Assembly (NCBI RefSeq): GCF_021173085.1
Contig: NZ_CP076413.1
Span: forward strand, 3,127,501 to 3,191,500
From: Ralstonia wenshanensis
GTDB lineage: Bacteria; Pseudomonadota; Gammaproteobacteria; Burkholderiales; Burkholderiaceae
DNA length: 64,000 nucleotides
Reading direction: 5' to 3'
A program made the translations under genes and the position numbers. This document shows positions 33,467 to 42,319 of this stretch, piece after piece. Below the pieces are notes generated by a model, which did no database searches, had not been told where the DNA came from, and worked only from the letters and a program-made list of their open reading frames with translations. Numbering within the stretch: the first letter of the stretch is position 1; the number at the start of each line of letters is the position of its first letter.

Positions 33467-34194
33467 GCGCAAACACCAACGACAGCGCCAGGGACAGCGC
33501 CAACGAGAGCGACGACCCCTTCGCCGACACCGCGCCCGCTGCGCCGGCCGACAAGCCCCGCCGCAAGCGCGGCAACCAGCCGCCCGACACGCGGCCCGAA
33601 ATCTACGTCAGCACCGACATCGAGGCCGACGGCCCCATCCCCGGACCGCACTCGATGCTGAGCTTTGCCAGCGCGGCGTACCTGGCCGACAAGACGCTCG
33701 TCGGCACCTTTGAAGCGAACCTGGAAACGCTGCCCGGCGCAGAAGGCCATCCGATCCAGATGCAATGGTGGAAGACGCAGCCCGAGGCATGGGCTGCGTG
33801 CCGCGCCAACCTGGAGGCACCCGAGGTGGCCTTGCCGCGTTACGTGGAGTGGGTCGAGAGTCTGCCGGGCAAACCGGTGTTCGTGGCGTTTCCGGCGGGC
33901 TTCGATTTCACGTTCATGTTCTGGTACATGATGCGTTTTGCGGGGCGCTCGCCGTTTGGCTGGGCGGCGCTCGACATCAAGACGCTGGCCTTTGCGCTCA
34001 CGGGCATGCCCTATCGGCGCAACGTCAAAGCGGCCTTTCCCGAGCACTGGCACGACCCGCTGCCGCACACGCACATCGCGCTGGATGACGCAAAAGAGCA
34101 AGGCGCCCTCTTCTGCAACATGCTGGCCGAATTGCGCAAACGCGAAGCCGAGCGCGCCGCCGCACAATTGCCCCACCAATCTGCTCAGGATTGA
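33463..34194 (+). CDS. DEDDh-type 3'-5' exonuclease family protein
   Basis: A 243-residue protein. After a 45-residue charged, probably disordered leader, the exonuclease core appears: Exo [16 protein letters not shown], Exo [17 protein letters not shown], and Exo [16 protein letters not shown] with histidine and aspartate of the DEDDh type. It should remove nucleotides from 3' ends of DNA or RNA. Translationally coupled to the MBL hydrolase gene, an unusual pairing whose meaning I do not know. Confidence 0.82.
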   Translation: MSANTNDSARDSANESDDPFADTAPAAPADKPRRKRGNQPPDTRPEIYVSTDIEADGPIPGPHSMLSFASAAYLADKTLVGTFEANLETLPGAEGHPIQMQWWKTQPEAWAACRANLEAPEVALPRYVEWVESLPGKPVFVAFPAGFDFTFMFWYMMRFAGRSPFGWAALDIKTLAFALTGMPYRRNVKAAFPEHWHDPLPHTHIALDDAKEQGALFCNMLAELRKREAERAAAQLPHQSAQD

Positions 34195-34413
34195 GCGCCG
34201 GACACATCACGCATCTGGCGAAGACCCGCACGCGGTTTGCCTCTTGCCCGCGTGATGCGCGCACCATGCCGCAACGCAACTTGCGGCGCCACAAACCCCC
34301 GTCTACGCTGGGCTTGTGCGAGCGACCAGACGACTGCGCCACCCGGCGCCGACAAGCAAAGCCACTCGCATACGCCATTTGCTTGCCGTATCGTTTTCGG
34401 GCCGCACGTGCCC

Positions 34414-34439
34414 CCGACGCCGGTGCGTGCCGGCGTCGG
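34414..34439. terminator. Perfect 10-bp hairpin downstream of the exonuclease gene
   Basis: CCGACGCCGG-TGCGTG-CCGGCGTCGG. No T-run follows, so it may end transcription only with help, or may regulate the small gene that starts 30 bp further on. Nothing else is seen in the 274-bp gap. Confidence 0.4.
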
Positions 34440-34468
34440 CTATCAGCCAACAACGGGGAGGTACCGCG

Positions 34469-34735
34469 ATGCGATTTTCCCGTGACGCGTTTGACACGCA
34501 ACACTGGCGAGCGATGACGGAGCGCTTGCATTGGCATCGCAAATCCTCTGCGAAGGCGGTTCCGTTGAGCATGCGTGCGCAGCATCTGCATCACACGCAC
34601 AGCAACGCGCACCACGACGCAGACGTCATGAAAGTCGCCATGGTCTCGACCGCGGCGGCGCTGGCAGTGGTGCTTGCTGCCCTGCTGGCAGTTGGATTCG
34701 GGTCAGAAATGGCCCGATGGATGGGCCTGGAATAA
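34469..34735 (+). CDS. Small histidine-rich single-pass membrane protein
   Basis: An 88-residue product with GGGGAGGT before its ATG. The N-terminal half is basic and has eight histidines (HWRAMTERLHWHRK, then HLHHTHSNAHHD). The C-terminal half is one membrane helix (VSTAAALAVVLAALLAVGF). Unknown family. The histidine cluster could bind metal ions at the cytoplasmic face. It converges with the arsC-like gene across a shared terminator. Confidence 0.65.
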   Translation: MRFSRDAFDTQHWRAMTERLHWHRKSSAKAVPLSMRAQHLHHTHSNAHHDADVMKVAMVSTAAALAVVLAALLAVGFGSEMARWMGLE

Positions 34736-34795
34736 ACCGGTGCCCTTGCGCGTCTTGACGGACGCAGCCCCGGCCCTCGCGCAAAGCGAGATACG

Positions 34796-34852
34796 GCCAC
34801 CCCTGAACGGCCTGTCCGATGGAAATCGGCAGGCCGTTCAACTTTGGGTGGC
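34796..34852. terminator. Bidirectional terminator between convergent genes
   Basis: Nested stems GCCACCC/GGGTGGC outside and GAACGGCCTG/CAGGCCGTTC inside, between the small membrane protein gene and the arsC-like gene. Confidence 0.65.
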
Positions 34853-34860
34853 GCGGTGAG

Positions 34861-35211
34861 TTACTTCAGGAACGCCTCAAGCGCTTCGGGCGTGCGACCG
34901 ATGGTGGCGCGACCGTTGCGAACGAGCACCGGGCGCTGCAGCAGCTTCGGGTGGGCTGCGATGGCCTTGAGCAGCGCGTCGTCTGACGTATCGGCCAGAT
35001 TGAGCTGCGCGTATTCGTCTTCGTTTTCGCGGATCAGGCTGCGCAGCGGTGTGTCGAGTTGCGCTGCGAGCTGCTTGAGGTCGGCCAGCGTGGGCGGCGT
35101 GGTCAGGTATTCGATGACGTCGAGTTGTTCGCCGTTTTTCGCCGCGAAGGATTGGGCTTTTTCGAGCGCAGTGCGGGATTTGGAGCAGCGGGGGTTGTGG
35201 TAGATCTGCAT
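34861..35211 (-). CDS. arsC: ArsC-family reductase (glutaredoxin-dependent)
   Basis: A 116-residue thioredoxin-fold protein. The catalytic cysteine is Cys9 in IYHNPRCSKSR. The anion-binding arginines fit R in TPLRSLIREN and the pair in RPVLVRNGRATIGRTPEA. It should reduce arsenate with glutathione and glutaredoxin, or be the YfgD-like paralogue. No ars operon genes are adjacent, so an arsenic role is not shown. The frame is open upstream into the repeat at 35328, but the ATG at 35211 gives the normal length. Confidence 0.88.
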   Translation of the reverse strand: MQIYHNPRCSKSRTALEKAQSFAAKNGEQLDVIEYLTTPPTLADLKQLAAQLDTPLRSLIRENEDEYAQLNLADTSDDALLKAIAAHPKLLQRPVLVRNGRATIGRTPEALEAFLK

Positions 35212-35327
35212 GGTTTTTGGGGCTTTGGTGCTGGCTTGGATGTGGTGTGCCGCAATCTTAAGGGGTGGCGGTTGGGTGGGGGTTTCGTTGTTGGTGTTGG
35301 GGGGATTCGTGCTTTTTTGTTTTTTGT

Positions 35328-35841
35328 GGTGCATCCCTTGTTTCATCCCCTGCCGGGGCTGACTCACTTTCTTTGTCTTGCCAAAGAAAGTAAGCAAAGA
35401 AAGGCGCGCCCGAGATGGCAACTTCCCCTTGAATTTATGTCGCAGAGAGGGGAAGGGAAAAACTCGCTTCGCTCAGACAGTTTCCCTTCCTTTTTCCTCT
35501 CTGCAACAGAAATTCAAGGCGCCATCTAGGGCAGGGAAAGTCAAAGGCAACAGACACACCATCTGGGTGCGGGCCCAAACGACAAAGGCCAACCGCGCGA
35601 TGGGTTGGCCTTTCTCTTTTGACGTTGAGCCCTTGATGGCCCCTTGGATTTTTGTTGCGGGGAGGATCAAGGAAGGAGCCTTGTCTGAGCGCAGCGAGTT
35701 TGGCTCCTTCCCCTCCCCGCGACACAAATCCAAGGAGTCTTTCGCCATCTCGGGCGCGCCTTTCTTTTGCTTACTTTTCTTTGGCAAGACAAAGAAAAGT
35801 AAGTCGGTCCCGGCAGGGAACGAAACAGGGATGGACCACCA
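35328..35841. repeat. Long nested inverted-repeat element, copy 1 (core type I)
   Basis: Outer arms of about 90 bp face each other: GGTGCATCCCTTGTTTCATC at the left and its inverted form ending GGGATGGACCACC at the right. Each arm contains its own hairpin (CTTTCTTTG/CAAAGAAAG) and a GGCGCGCCCGAGATGGC block. Between the arms lie two large inner hairpins, each closed by a CTTGAATT/AATTCAAG-like stem, with GAGCG(A/C)AGCGAG in the loop. The core between them has the terminator-like hairpin AAAGGCCAACC/GGTTGGCCTTT (35584-35613) followed by CTCTTTT. Reading frames inside are by-products of the repeats. It fills the gap between arsC and the M20 peptidase gene. Confidence 0.85.
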
Positions 35842-35867
35842 AGGCATAAAACCAAAACAACCCCAAA

Positions 35868-37142
35868 TCACCCGCCCAACAACTCCCCCACAGCACACCC
35901 CACCACCACAGTCGCACCCCGCAGATCATTCAACCGCAGGTTCTCATCCGTGTTGTGTCCCCGCGCTTCCATCAACGTACGCGGGCCCGCGCCATACAGA
36001 ACCGTCGGCACGCCATGCGCCGTGTAATGCCGTGCGTCGGTATACAGCGGCACGCCATGCACCGGCACATCGCCACCAAACACCGCCAACGCATTCCGTC
36101 GCAGCGCGCCAATCAGCGCGTCCACGCCGGGCAGTTCGGCAAGCGGCTCGGCCAACAGAATGCGTTCCACCGAAACCTCGATCCCCGGCCGCTCTGCCGC
36201 CGCACGCTCGATCACCGCGCGCAGTTCGCCTTCCGCATCGCGGCCGGCCTCTTCAGGAATCATCCGGCGGTCAATTCGGAACGTCACCAGATCGGGCACC
36301 ACGTTGGTGTTGATGCCGCCCTGGATCAACCCGACGTTGAGCGTTGCGTGGTCGATGCCCGGCACGGCGGACTTGCGCGTTGCGAGTTCCGCGCGATAGG
36401 CATACACGGCCTGCAGGATATGCGTGGCCGCTTCGATGGCGTCGATGCCCGTGTGCGGCATGGCGGCGTGCGCCTGCTTGCCGCGCACCGTCACCTGGAC
36501 GTGCAGGCAGCCGTTGTGCGCCGAGGTGATGCCGTACGCAAAGCCGGCGGAGATGGCGTAATCGGGCTTGCTCAAGCCTTGATCCAGCAGCCACTTCGGG
36601 CCGATGTCGCCGCCGGTTTCTTCGTCGTACGTGAAATGCAGTTCGACCGTGCCGTTGAGTTTGGCGCCGCGCTTTTCCGCTTCGATCAGTGCAAGCAGCG
36701 CCCACGTGTAGGTGGCGAAGTCGGACTTGGACACCGCAACGCCGCGGCCGAACATGGTCGGGCCGTGTTCGGTCTCGACGATCTCGCCGCCGTATGGGTC
36801 GTGCGTCCAGCCCAGGCCTGGCGGGACGACATCGCCGTGTGCGTTCATGGCGATCGTGGGGCCGCCGCTGCCGAAGCTGTGCCGCACAATCAGGTTGGTG
36901 GCGCTGACCATGCCGGCGGCACGCACATGCGCCTGGGGCACGGCATGTGCCTCGACCGTCAGGCCGAGCGCTTCCAGCAGCGCCTTGGCGCGCGCGGCAT
37001 GCGGGGCGCAGTCGCCGGACGGGTTGTCCGACGGCACCTTCACCAGCTCGCGCAGGAAATCAATCTGCTGCGCGTGCGCGGCTTCGACAAATGCGCGGAT
37101 GACCGCATCGATACCGGGGGTGGCGAGTTCAGCCTGGGTCAT
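35868..37142 (-). CDS. M20-family metallopeptidase (ArgE/DapE-like deacylase)
   Basis: A 424-residue dizinc amidohydrolase. Zinc-site motifs are MNAHGDVVPPG (His, and Asp two on), GRGVAVSKSDF and the general-base pair in TYDEETGGDIG. The dimerisation domain (GCLHVQVTVRGKQAHAAMPH) and the late histidine in EARGHNTDENLRLNDLRG complete the fold. The substrate is not certain. Placed downstream of allantoicase and ureidoglycolate lyase, it may act on an N-carbamoyl or N-acyl amino acid. A terminator separates it from allA, so it may have its own promoter. Confidence 0.87.
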   Translation of the reverse strand: MTQAELATPGIDAVIRAFVEAAHAQQIDFLRELVKVPSDNPSGDCAPHAARAKALLEALGLTVEAHAVPQAHVRAAGMVSATNLIVRHSFGSGGPTIAMNAHGDVVPPGLGWTHDPYGGEIVETEHGPTMFGRGVAVSKSDFATYTWALLALIEAEKRGAKLNGTVELHFTYDEETGGDIGPKWLLDQGLSKPDYAISAGFAYGITSAHNGCLHVQVTVRGKQAHAAMPHTGIDAIEAATHILQAVYAYRAELATRKSAVPGIDHATLNVGLIQGGINTNVVPDLVTFRIDRRMIPEEAGRDAEGELRAVIERAAAERPGIEVSVERILLAEPLAELPGVDALIGALRRNALAVFGGDVPVHGVPLYTDARHYTAHGVPTVLYGAGPRTLMEARGHNTDENLRLNDLRGATVVVGCAVGELLGG

Positions 37143-37184
37143 GTCGATGTCTCCCTGCTTGTAGTGGGATGGAGATAGAAAGTG

Positions 37185-37213
37185 ACTGAGCCCCCGTTGT
37201 GCGGGGGCTCAGT
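37185..37213 (-). terminator. Terminator after allA
   Basis: Perfect 11-bp stem ACTGAGCCCCC / GGGGGCTCAGT with a 7-base loop, between allA and the M20 gene. The T-run on the minus strand is interrupted (CACTTTCT). Confidence 0.7.
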
Positions 37214-37235
37214 ATTGATGCCGATGAAGCGAGGC

Positions 37236-37763
37236 TTACAGCGCGGCCTGCATGGCCTCGGCGGTCAACCACACCGATTCGGCCAGGTCTTGCTCGTCGC
37301 AGTTGTGGCCTTCGCCACCACGATCGACGACGAGGAAATCGCTCACCTCGCCCAGGGCCAGCAGCGGGTGGTGCCACACGCCGCGCGCGTAGTTCACGCC
37401 TTGCCAGCCGCGCGAGACGAACGCGCGCAACTTCGACGGGTCCAGCTCGCCGGCCGGCGCCACAACCACCAGATACGGCTTGTCGTTCTGCGGGATGAAG
37501 GCCTGGCTGCCACGCGGGTGGCGCTCCAGCATCTTGACCTCAAACGGCAGCGTGCGCGGCTGACCACGGAACAGGCTGATCAGCGCACGGCCGCCCTCGC
37601 CCACGTCCACGTTGGCGAGGTCATGAAAGCGGATGGTCGTGCCCTGGTTGATGGGGAATTGCTTGGCCCCGTCCAGCTCGATCACGTCGCCGAACGGCGC
37701 GAAGGCTTCGCGCGTGAGCGGCTCGATGGTCAGCGCAATGCGTGCTGCGGTCTCTTGACTCAT
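37236..37763 (-). CDS. allA: Ureidoglycolate lyase
   Basis: A 175-residue cupin-like enzyme that splits ureidoglycolate into glyoxylate and urea. Family features are [49 protein letters not shown] and [11 protein letters not shown]. The ATG overlaps the allantoicase stop (ATGA), so the two successive enzymes of allantoate breakdown are made together. The glyoxylate formed feeds the Gcl pathway encoded 6 kb away. Confidence 0.93.
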   Translation of the reverse strand: MSQETAARIALTIEPLTREAFAPFGDVIELDGAKQFPINQGTTIRFHDLANVDVGEGGRALISLFRGQPRTLPFEVKMLERHPRGSQAFIPQNDKPYLVVVAPAGELDPSKLRAFVSRGWQGVNYARGVWHHPLLALGEVSDFLVVDRGGEGHNCDEQDLAESVWLTAEAMQAAL

Positions 37764-38770
37764 TCGAGCACCCCCCACAGGCGCAGACGCGACACGCCGC
37801 CGTCCGGGAACATGTTGAAGCGCACGTGCGTGACGATGCCGAGGTCGGCGATTTCCGCTTCGTAGTAGTGCTGCAGATCCATCTGCAGCTTCTGCTCGGG
37901 CAGCAGCGTTTGCCAGAACATCGCCTGCGTCTTCAGCGAGCTGTCTGTGCCGCCCACCACGCGCGCGGCCTGGATGGAAACGCGGTCAGCAAAGTTGCCC
38001 TTGAAGTGCGCGGTGTCGACTTCGATCTTGCGGATGCGGCCCGGGTTGGCCAGCGCGATCACGCACCAGTCGTTGCCCGGCTCGCGGCGGCGGCGCGTTT
38101 CCCAGCCGTCGCCCATGTTCACGCCGCGGCCCGGCATCAGCATGCGCGAGGCCGGCCCGAAGTGTTCATTGTTGGCTTCCACCACATAGGCGCCGTTTTC
38201 CATGGCGGCCAGGTCGAACAGCTTGGTGCGATCCGCGCCCTTCCAGTCGACTTGCGGCTGGCCATACACGCGCAGGCGCGCGATGCCGCCGTCCGGGAAG
38301 ATGTTCACGCGCAGGTGCGTGAAGGCTTGCGTGTTCGTCACGGCCACGTAGGCGTGGCTGTTGCCTTGCAGCGTGGTCGACGGAACGATTTCAGTCCACT
38401 GCGTGGCCTCGGTCGGTTCGCCATCCGGCAGATAAGCGGCTTCAATGGAAGCGGCCGGCGGGAAGTTGCCGGTGAAGTGGCTCGTGTCGATATCGACACC
38501 CTTCACGACGCCGGGGCGGGCCAGGCGGACGATGCAATGGTCATAGCCGCCGTTACGGCGACGGCGCGTTTCCCAACCATCCATCCACTTGCCGTGGTCG
38601 TCGTATTTGCCCGGAATGAACACCGCCGGCTCGGGGTTGAGCATGCGGTCTTTCGGCGCGAAGAATTCGTCGGTCGCGAACGTGGCCTCTGCGCCAAGGC
38701 GGGGGTCCGCCAGGTTCGGATATCGGCGCGTGAAATCCGGCGCGTTCGGATCGAGCGTGGGCATCGCCAT
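37760..38770 (-). CDS. alc: Allantoicase
   Basis: A 336-residue enzyme made of two similar jelly-roll halves. [20 protein letters not shown] (about residue 65) recurs as [20 protein letters not shown] (about residue 235), and each half ends in an FPDGG(I/V)(A/S)RLR motif. It hydrolyses allantoate to ureidoglycolate and urea. The start at 38770 follows AAGGAG. First gene of the alc-allA pair, divergent from dctA. Confidence 0.95.
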   Translation of the reverse strand: MAMPTLDPNAPDFTRRYPNLADPRLGAEATFATDEFFAPKDRMLNPEPAVFIPGKYDDHGKWMDGWETRRRRNGGYDHCIVRLARPGVVKGVDIDTSHFTGNFPPAASIEAAYLPDGEPTEATQWTEIVPSTTLQGNSHAYVAVTNTQAFTHLRVNIFPDGGIARLRVYGQPQVDWKGADRTKLFDLAAMENGAYVVEANNEHFGPASRMLMPGRGVNMGDGWETRRRREPGNDWCVIALANPGRIRKIEVDTAHFKGNFADRVSIQAARVVGGTDSSLKTQAMFWQTLLPEQKLQMDLQHYYEAEIADLGIVTHVRFNMFPDGGVSRLRLWGVLE

Positions 38771-38940
38771 GTGGAACTCCTTGGTGTTTTGTCTCTGGAT
38801 GTTATACGGCCGGCCCATCGAACAAAAACAGCGAGTAAGGACACTCGAAACTGTAGCGATGGGAACGCCGGAAGTGCAGCGTAAATGGCGGAAGCACAAG
38901 GCTTCGCGGGACTGCATGAGTCGATCCTAGCATGTGAATT

Positions 38941-38962
38941 CAAAAATTGCATACAAAAATTG
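38941..38962. promoter_or_regulatory. Direct-repeat candidate regulator site upstream of alc and dctA
   Basis: CAAAAATTG occurs twice 13 bp apart (38941 and 38954) in an AT-rich patch of the 344-bp divergent gap. It includes TTGCATACAA, which resembles a GntR half-site pair. An inverted repeat CAACAA/TTTGTTG lies at about 38989-39013. A GntR gene is encoded nearby at 40493. Rest of the gap: nothing seen. Confidence 0.35.
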
Positions 38963-39114
38963 GATCGCCTATGATGCCGTCAACGCTCAACAATTCATCG
39001 CGACAATTTGTTGCGACGCAGCGAGCGAAACAAGGCCGTGACGACAATCGCAACCAACTGAATTAGACGATTGGGCACGGCTTGAGACACCAGTAATCCA
39101 AAGGAGGATTCACC

Positions 39115-40455
39115 ATGCAACGCTTTACGCGCCCGTTGTTCGGGCAGGTTTTGATTGCCCTGGCGTTGGGCATCGCGCTTGGCATCTGGGCGCCGGAGTT
39201 TGCGCAGAAACTGCAGCCGCTCGGCGATGGCTTTCTGAAACTGATCAAGATGCTGATCGCGCCGATCGTGTTCTCGGTGGTGGTGGTGGGCATCTGCGGC
39301 GCCGGCGAGCTGAAGAAGGTCGGGCGCGTAGGCGGCAAGGCCGTCATCTACTTTGAAATCGTCACGACGATTGCGCTGGCGCTGGGCATTGCACTGGCCT
39401 ATCTGTTCGGGCCGGGGCACGGCATGAATGTGGATCCGAAGACGCTCGATCCGGCGGCCATGGCGTCGTACATGACGACCGCCAAGCAGGTGGAATCGAC
39501 CGGCGTGGCAGCGTTCTTCCTCAAGCTGATTCCCGATACGTTCGTCAGCGGCTTTGTGAAGGGCGACATCCTGCAGGTGCTGCTGGTGTCGATCCTGTTC
39601 GGCTGCTCGCTGTCGCTGCTGGGTGAGCGGACCAAGCCGCTGGTCAACCTGATCGACCAGCTCTCGCATGTGCTGTTCCGCATGATGGCCGTGATCATCC
39701 GCCTGGCACCGCTGGGCGTGCTGGGCGCGGTGGCCTTTACCGTCGGCAAGTACGGTGCGGGCTCGCTTAAGCAGCTTGGCTTCCTGGTGCTGCTGTTCTA
39801 TGTGGCCGTGGCACTGTTTGTGTTCGTCGTGCTCGGCACCATCCTGCGCATGGCGGGCTTCAACATCTTCAAGCTGATCCGCTTCCTGCGCGCCGAACTG
39901 CTGGTGGTGCTGGGCACGGCATCGTCCGACGCGGTGCTGCCGTCCATCATGAACAAGCTGGAGAAGATGGGCATCAAGCGCTCGGTGGTCGGCCTTGTCA
40001 TCCCGACGGGCTACTCGTTCAACCTCGATGCGTTCTCGATCTACCTGACGCTGGCCGCCGTGTTCATCGCGCAGGCGACCAACACTCCGCTGGCGCTGCA
40101 GGATCTGCTGCTGATCCTGGGCGTGGCGCTGGTCACCTCCAAGGGTGCGCACGGTATTCCGGGTTCGGCCATCGTGATCCTGGCGGCCACACTGTCGGTC
40201 ATTCCGGCCATTCCGGCGATCGGCCTGGTGCTGGTGCTTTCCGTCGACTGGTTCATCGGCATTGCCCGTGCGCTGGGCAACTTGATCGGCAACTGCGTCG
40301 CCACGGTGGTCATCGCCGCGTGGGAGAAAGACATCGACCGCGTGCGCGCCAATGCAGTGCTCGACGGCAAGATCGACATCACCGAAGAAGGCGAGGCGAT
40401 TGCGCACGGCCACGGTGTGGCTGCACAAGCCGCCCACACGCTGCCGCATGCCTGA
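39115..40455 (+). CDS. dctA: C4-dicarboxylate:cation symporter DctA
   Basis: A 446-residue inner-membrane symporter of the DAACS family. Features are KLIKMLIAPIVFSVVVVGIC, the serine-rich re-entrant region LVVLGTASSDAVLPSIMNKL and the transport motif PTGYSFNLDAFSIYLTLAAV. The DctA-type SSDAVLP and N-L-D motifs suit dicarboxylates such as succinate and malate. The start at 39115 follows AAGGAGGA. The GntR gene follows on the same strand and may sense the nutrient carried or an allantoin-pathway intermediate. Confidence 0.93.
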   Translation: MQRFTRPLFGQVLIALALGIALGIWAPEFAQKLQPLGDGFLKLIKMLIAPIVFSVVVVGICGAGELKKVGRVGGKAVIYFEIVTTIALALGIALAYLFGPGHGMNVDPKTLDPAAMASYMTTAKQVESTGVAAFFLKLIPDTFVSGFVKGDILQVLLVSILFGCSLSLLGERTKPLVNLIDQLSHVLFRMMAVIIRLAPLGVLGAVAFTVGKYGAGSLKQLGFLVLLFYVAVALFVFVVLGTILRMAGFNIFKLIRFLRAELLVVLGTASSDAVLPSIMNKLEKMGIKRSVVGLVIPTGYSFNLDAFSIYLTLAAVFIAQATNTPLALQDLLLILGVALVTSKGAHGIPGSAIVILAATLSVIPAIPAIGLVLVLSVDWFIGIARALGNLIGNCVATVVIAAWEKDIDRVRANAVLDGKIDITEEGEAIAHGHGVAAQAAHTLPHA

Positions 40456-40492
40456 AGCGGCGCTGCTGTCGGACGGCGGTAAAATCGGCACC

Positions 40493-41188
40493 ATGACCGA
40501 AACCACCGCCGCCGACATCTCCTCCGAAGGCATTGCCGACGACATCGCCCAGGCGATCGTCGCGCATCGGCTGCCGCCAGGCACCAAGCTGCGCGAAGAG
40601 GCGCTGGCGCGCGTCTACCACGTCAGCCGCACCAAGATTCGCGCGGCGCTCCTGATGCTCGCAAAGGACAAGCTGATCCGCATGGAGCCGGATCGCGGTG
40701 CGTTCGTTGCCAAGCCGGATGAAACCGAGGCACGCGAAGTGTTTGCCGTACGCCGCGTGCTGGAAGTCGCGCTGGTGCGCGAGTTCATCGCCAAAGCGAC
40801 GCCGGCCGACTACAAGCGGCTGGAGAAGCACCTGGCCGAAGAACACAAGGTGGCGGCCAGCGGCGACTTGTCTGACGTCCCGCGCCGCAATCGCCTGATG
40901 GCCGACTTTCACCTCCTGATGGCCGACGTGGTGGGGAATAGCGTGCTCAAGGAAATGCTGTATGAGCTTTCCGCCCGCAGCTCGGTGATCACGATGATGT
41001 ACCAGTCGACGTACGACGCCGTGCGTTCGTCCGACGAACACACTGCTTTCCTGGACGCCGCCAAGCGCGGCGACGTGGAAGGCGCCATCGCCCTGATGGA
41101 AGAGCACATGGCGCACACCGAGGCGTCGCTCAAGTTCGAATCGCCGGGCGGCCGCGCGACGGATCTCGTAGCCGCCCTCCTAGCCTGA
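40493..41188 (+). CDS. GntR-family regulator with FCD domain
   Basis: A 231-residue regulator with a winged helix at residues 10-75 (AIVAHRLPPGTKLREEALAR, then YHVSRTKIRAALLMLAKDKL) and a C-terminal FCD helical domain. In that domain DFHLLMADVVGNSVLKEML and DEHTAFLDAAKRGDVEGA supply the metal and ligand histidines. An alternative start at 40448 overlaps the end of dctA. Position suggests control of dctA or of the divergent allantoate genes. Confidence 0.88.
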   Translation: MTETTAADISSEGIADDIAQAIVAHRLPPGTKLREEALARVYHVSRTKIRAALLMLAKDKLIRMEPDRGAFVAKPDETEAREVFAVRRVLEVALVREFIAKATPADYKRLEKHLAEEHKVAASGDLSDVPRRNRLMADFHLLMADVVGNSVLKEMLYELSARSSVITMMYQSTYDAVRSSDEHTAFLDAAKRGDVEGAIALMEEHMAHTEASLKFESPGGRATDLVAALLA

Positions 41189-41194
41189 TCGCGC

Positions 41195-41779
41195 GTGCCG
41201 ACGTACACGCTGCGCGCGCCGGTTTCCGCCGAGCTGGAAATCAAGAAAAGCCGCTTTATCGGGTTGGCCGTGCCGGTGGAAGACCGGGCTGCCGCCATGG
41301 ACGTGATTGCACGCCTGCGCGCCGAACACCCCGCTGCCACACACGTCTGCTGGGCACTCCTGGCGGGCGGCCAATCCGGCATGTCCGACGACGGAGAACC
41401 CTCCGGCACGGCGGGGCGCCCCATTCTGGAAGTGCTGCGCCATCACGATCTGGATGGGACGCTGGGCGCCGTGGTGCGTTACTTCGGCGGGGTCAAGCTC
41501 GGCGCCGGCGGTCTGGTGCGCGCCTACACGGATGCCATCGCCACCGCCCTCATGCAGGCCGAACGCGTGGAGCGCATCGCCAGCACCACGCTCACCCTAT
41601 CCACGGATTACGCCGATGAGGCACGAATCCGCCGCTGGATCGACGATGGCGGGTATGCGCTCGTCGATGCTGCGTACGATGCAGGTGTCACGCTCACGGT
41701 GCGGTTGCCGGTGACGGACGAGGCCGCCGCGCGGGTCACGCTGCGGGATTTGACGCAGGGGCGTGTGGTGATCACCTAG
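41195..41779 (+). CDS. YigZ/IMPACT family protein
   Basis: A 194-residue protein starting with GTG at 41195, six bases past the GntR stop. The IMPACT N-terminal domain is clear: KKSRFIGLAVPVEDRAAAMD, ATHVCWALL, then SDDGEPSGTAGRPILEVL and VVRYFGGVKLGAGGLVRAY. The C-terminal DUF1949 half is present. The family is widespread and may bind ribosomes or nucleic acid; no reaction is established. Confidence 0.9.
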   Translation: MPTYTLRAPVSAELEIKKSRFIGLAVPVEDRAAAMDVIARLRAEHPAATHVCWALLAGGQSGMSDDGEPSGTAGRPILEVLRHHDLDGTLGAVVRYFGGVKLGAGGLVRAYTDAIATALMQAERVERIASTTLTLSTDYADEARIRRWIDDGGYALVDAAYDAGVTLTVRLPVTDEAAARVTLRDLTQGRVVIT

Positions 41780-42240
41780 CGCTTACGCTCGGGAGCGAGC
41801 GGAGCGGCGGGCGCGGAGCCCGGGCAACACGGGTTCTGGCAGTCCGGTTGGAAAACGACGTAGGCGGCGGTCGGCATTTTCGGGGCGACGCCCTCGCGTT
41901 CAGCGGCACGCAGATGCGTATCGGCTTCGGACGACTCGACTTTGTCGCCCTCGATTCCGACAGCGTCCAGCACGGCCTGGATGCTTCTGAGGCGCTGCAC
42001 TGCCAGTTCTGGGTCGGACGCAGGCTCCGACGCCTCCCGCAAGCGCACCCGGTACTTGCCGCCGCTGCGAAAATCTTCTTTGAGCTGCGAATCCCATTCC
42101 GCCAGTTTCAGGATTTCGGCGGTCGGCAGCGCAGACTCGCCAGGCGAGAACACCAGCGGGTGCTCAAGCCCGGTCAGATCGCACGCCAGGGCGGAGGTGC
42201 TGAGCATGAGAGCGCCGAGAACTGCTGTTCTGTGTAGCAT
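41776..42240 (-). CDS. Hypothetical exported protein
   Basis: A 154-residue protein with a signal peptide (TAVLGALMLSTSALA, cleaved before CDLTGLEH). The mature part resembles the pattern of OmpA-like peptidoglycan-binding domains only faintly (FSPGESALPTAEILKLAEWD, then RLRSIQAVLDAVGIEGDKVE), and ends with a cysteine-rich CQNPCCPGS stretch. Function unknown. It converges with the YigZ gene, overlapping its end by four bases. Confidence 0.7.
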   Translation of the reverse strand: MLHRTAVLGALMLSTSALACDLTGLEHPLVFSPGESALPTAEILKLAEWDSQLKEDFRSGGKYRVRLREASEPASDPELAVQRLRSIQAVLDAVGIEGDKVESSEADTHLRAAEREGVAPKMPTAAYVVFQPDCQNPCCPGSAPAAPLAPERKR

Positions 42241-42319
42241 CTTCCGTCTCCGGCATTGAGCGCGCCACCCGCGATGCGTCTGATGACAAGTTTAGGAACC
42301 GTCATCCATTTCCGCACGG

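Noticed and set aside
35378-35898. Several frames of 60-310 codons inside the palindromic elements (also at 46206, 49199, 52778 and 52943)
   Set aside because: They recur with identical wording in every copy, in both orientations, and end at the hairpins. I regard them as by-products of the repeats, though such peptides are sometimes annotated as hypothetical proteins.
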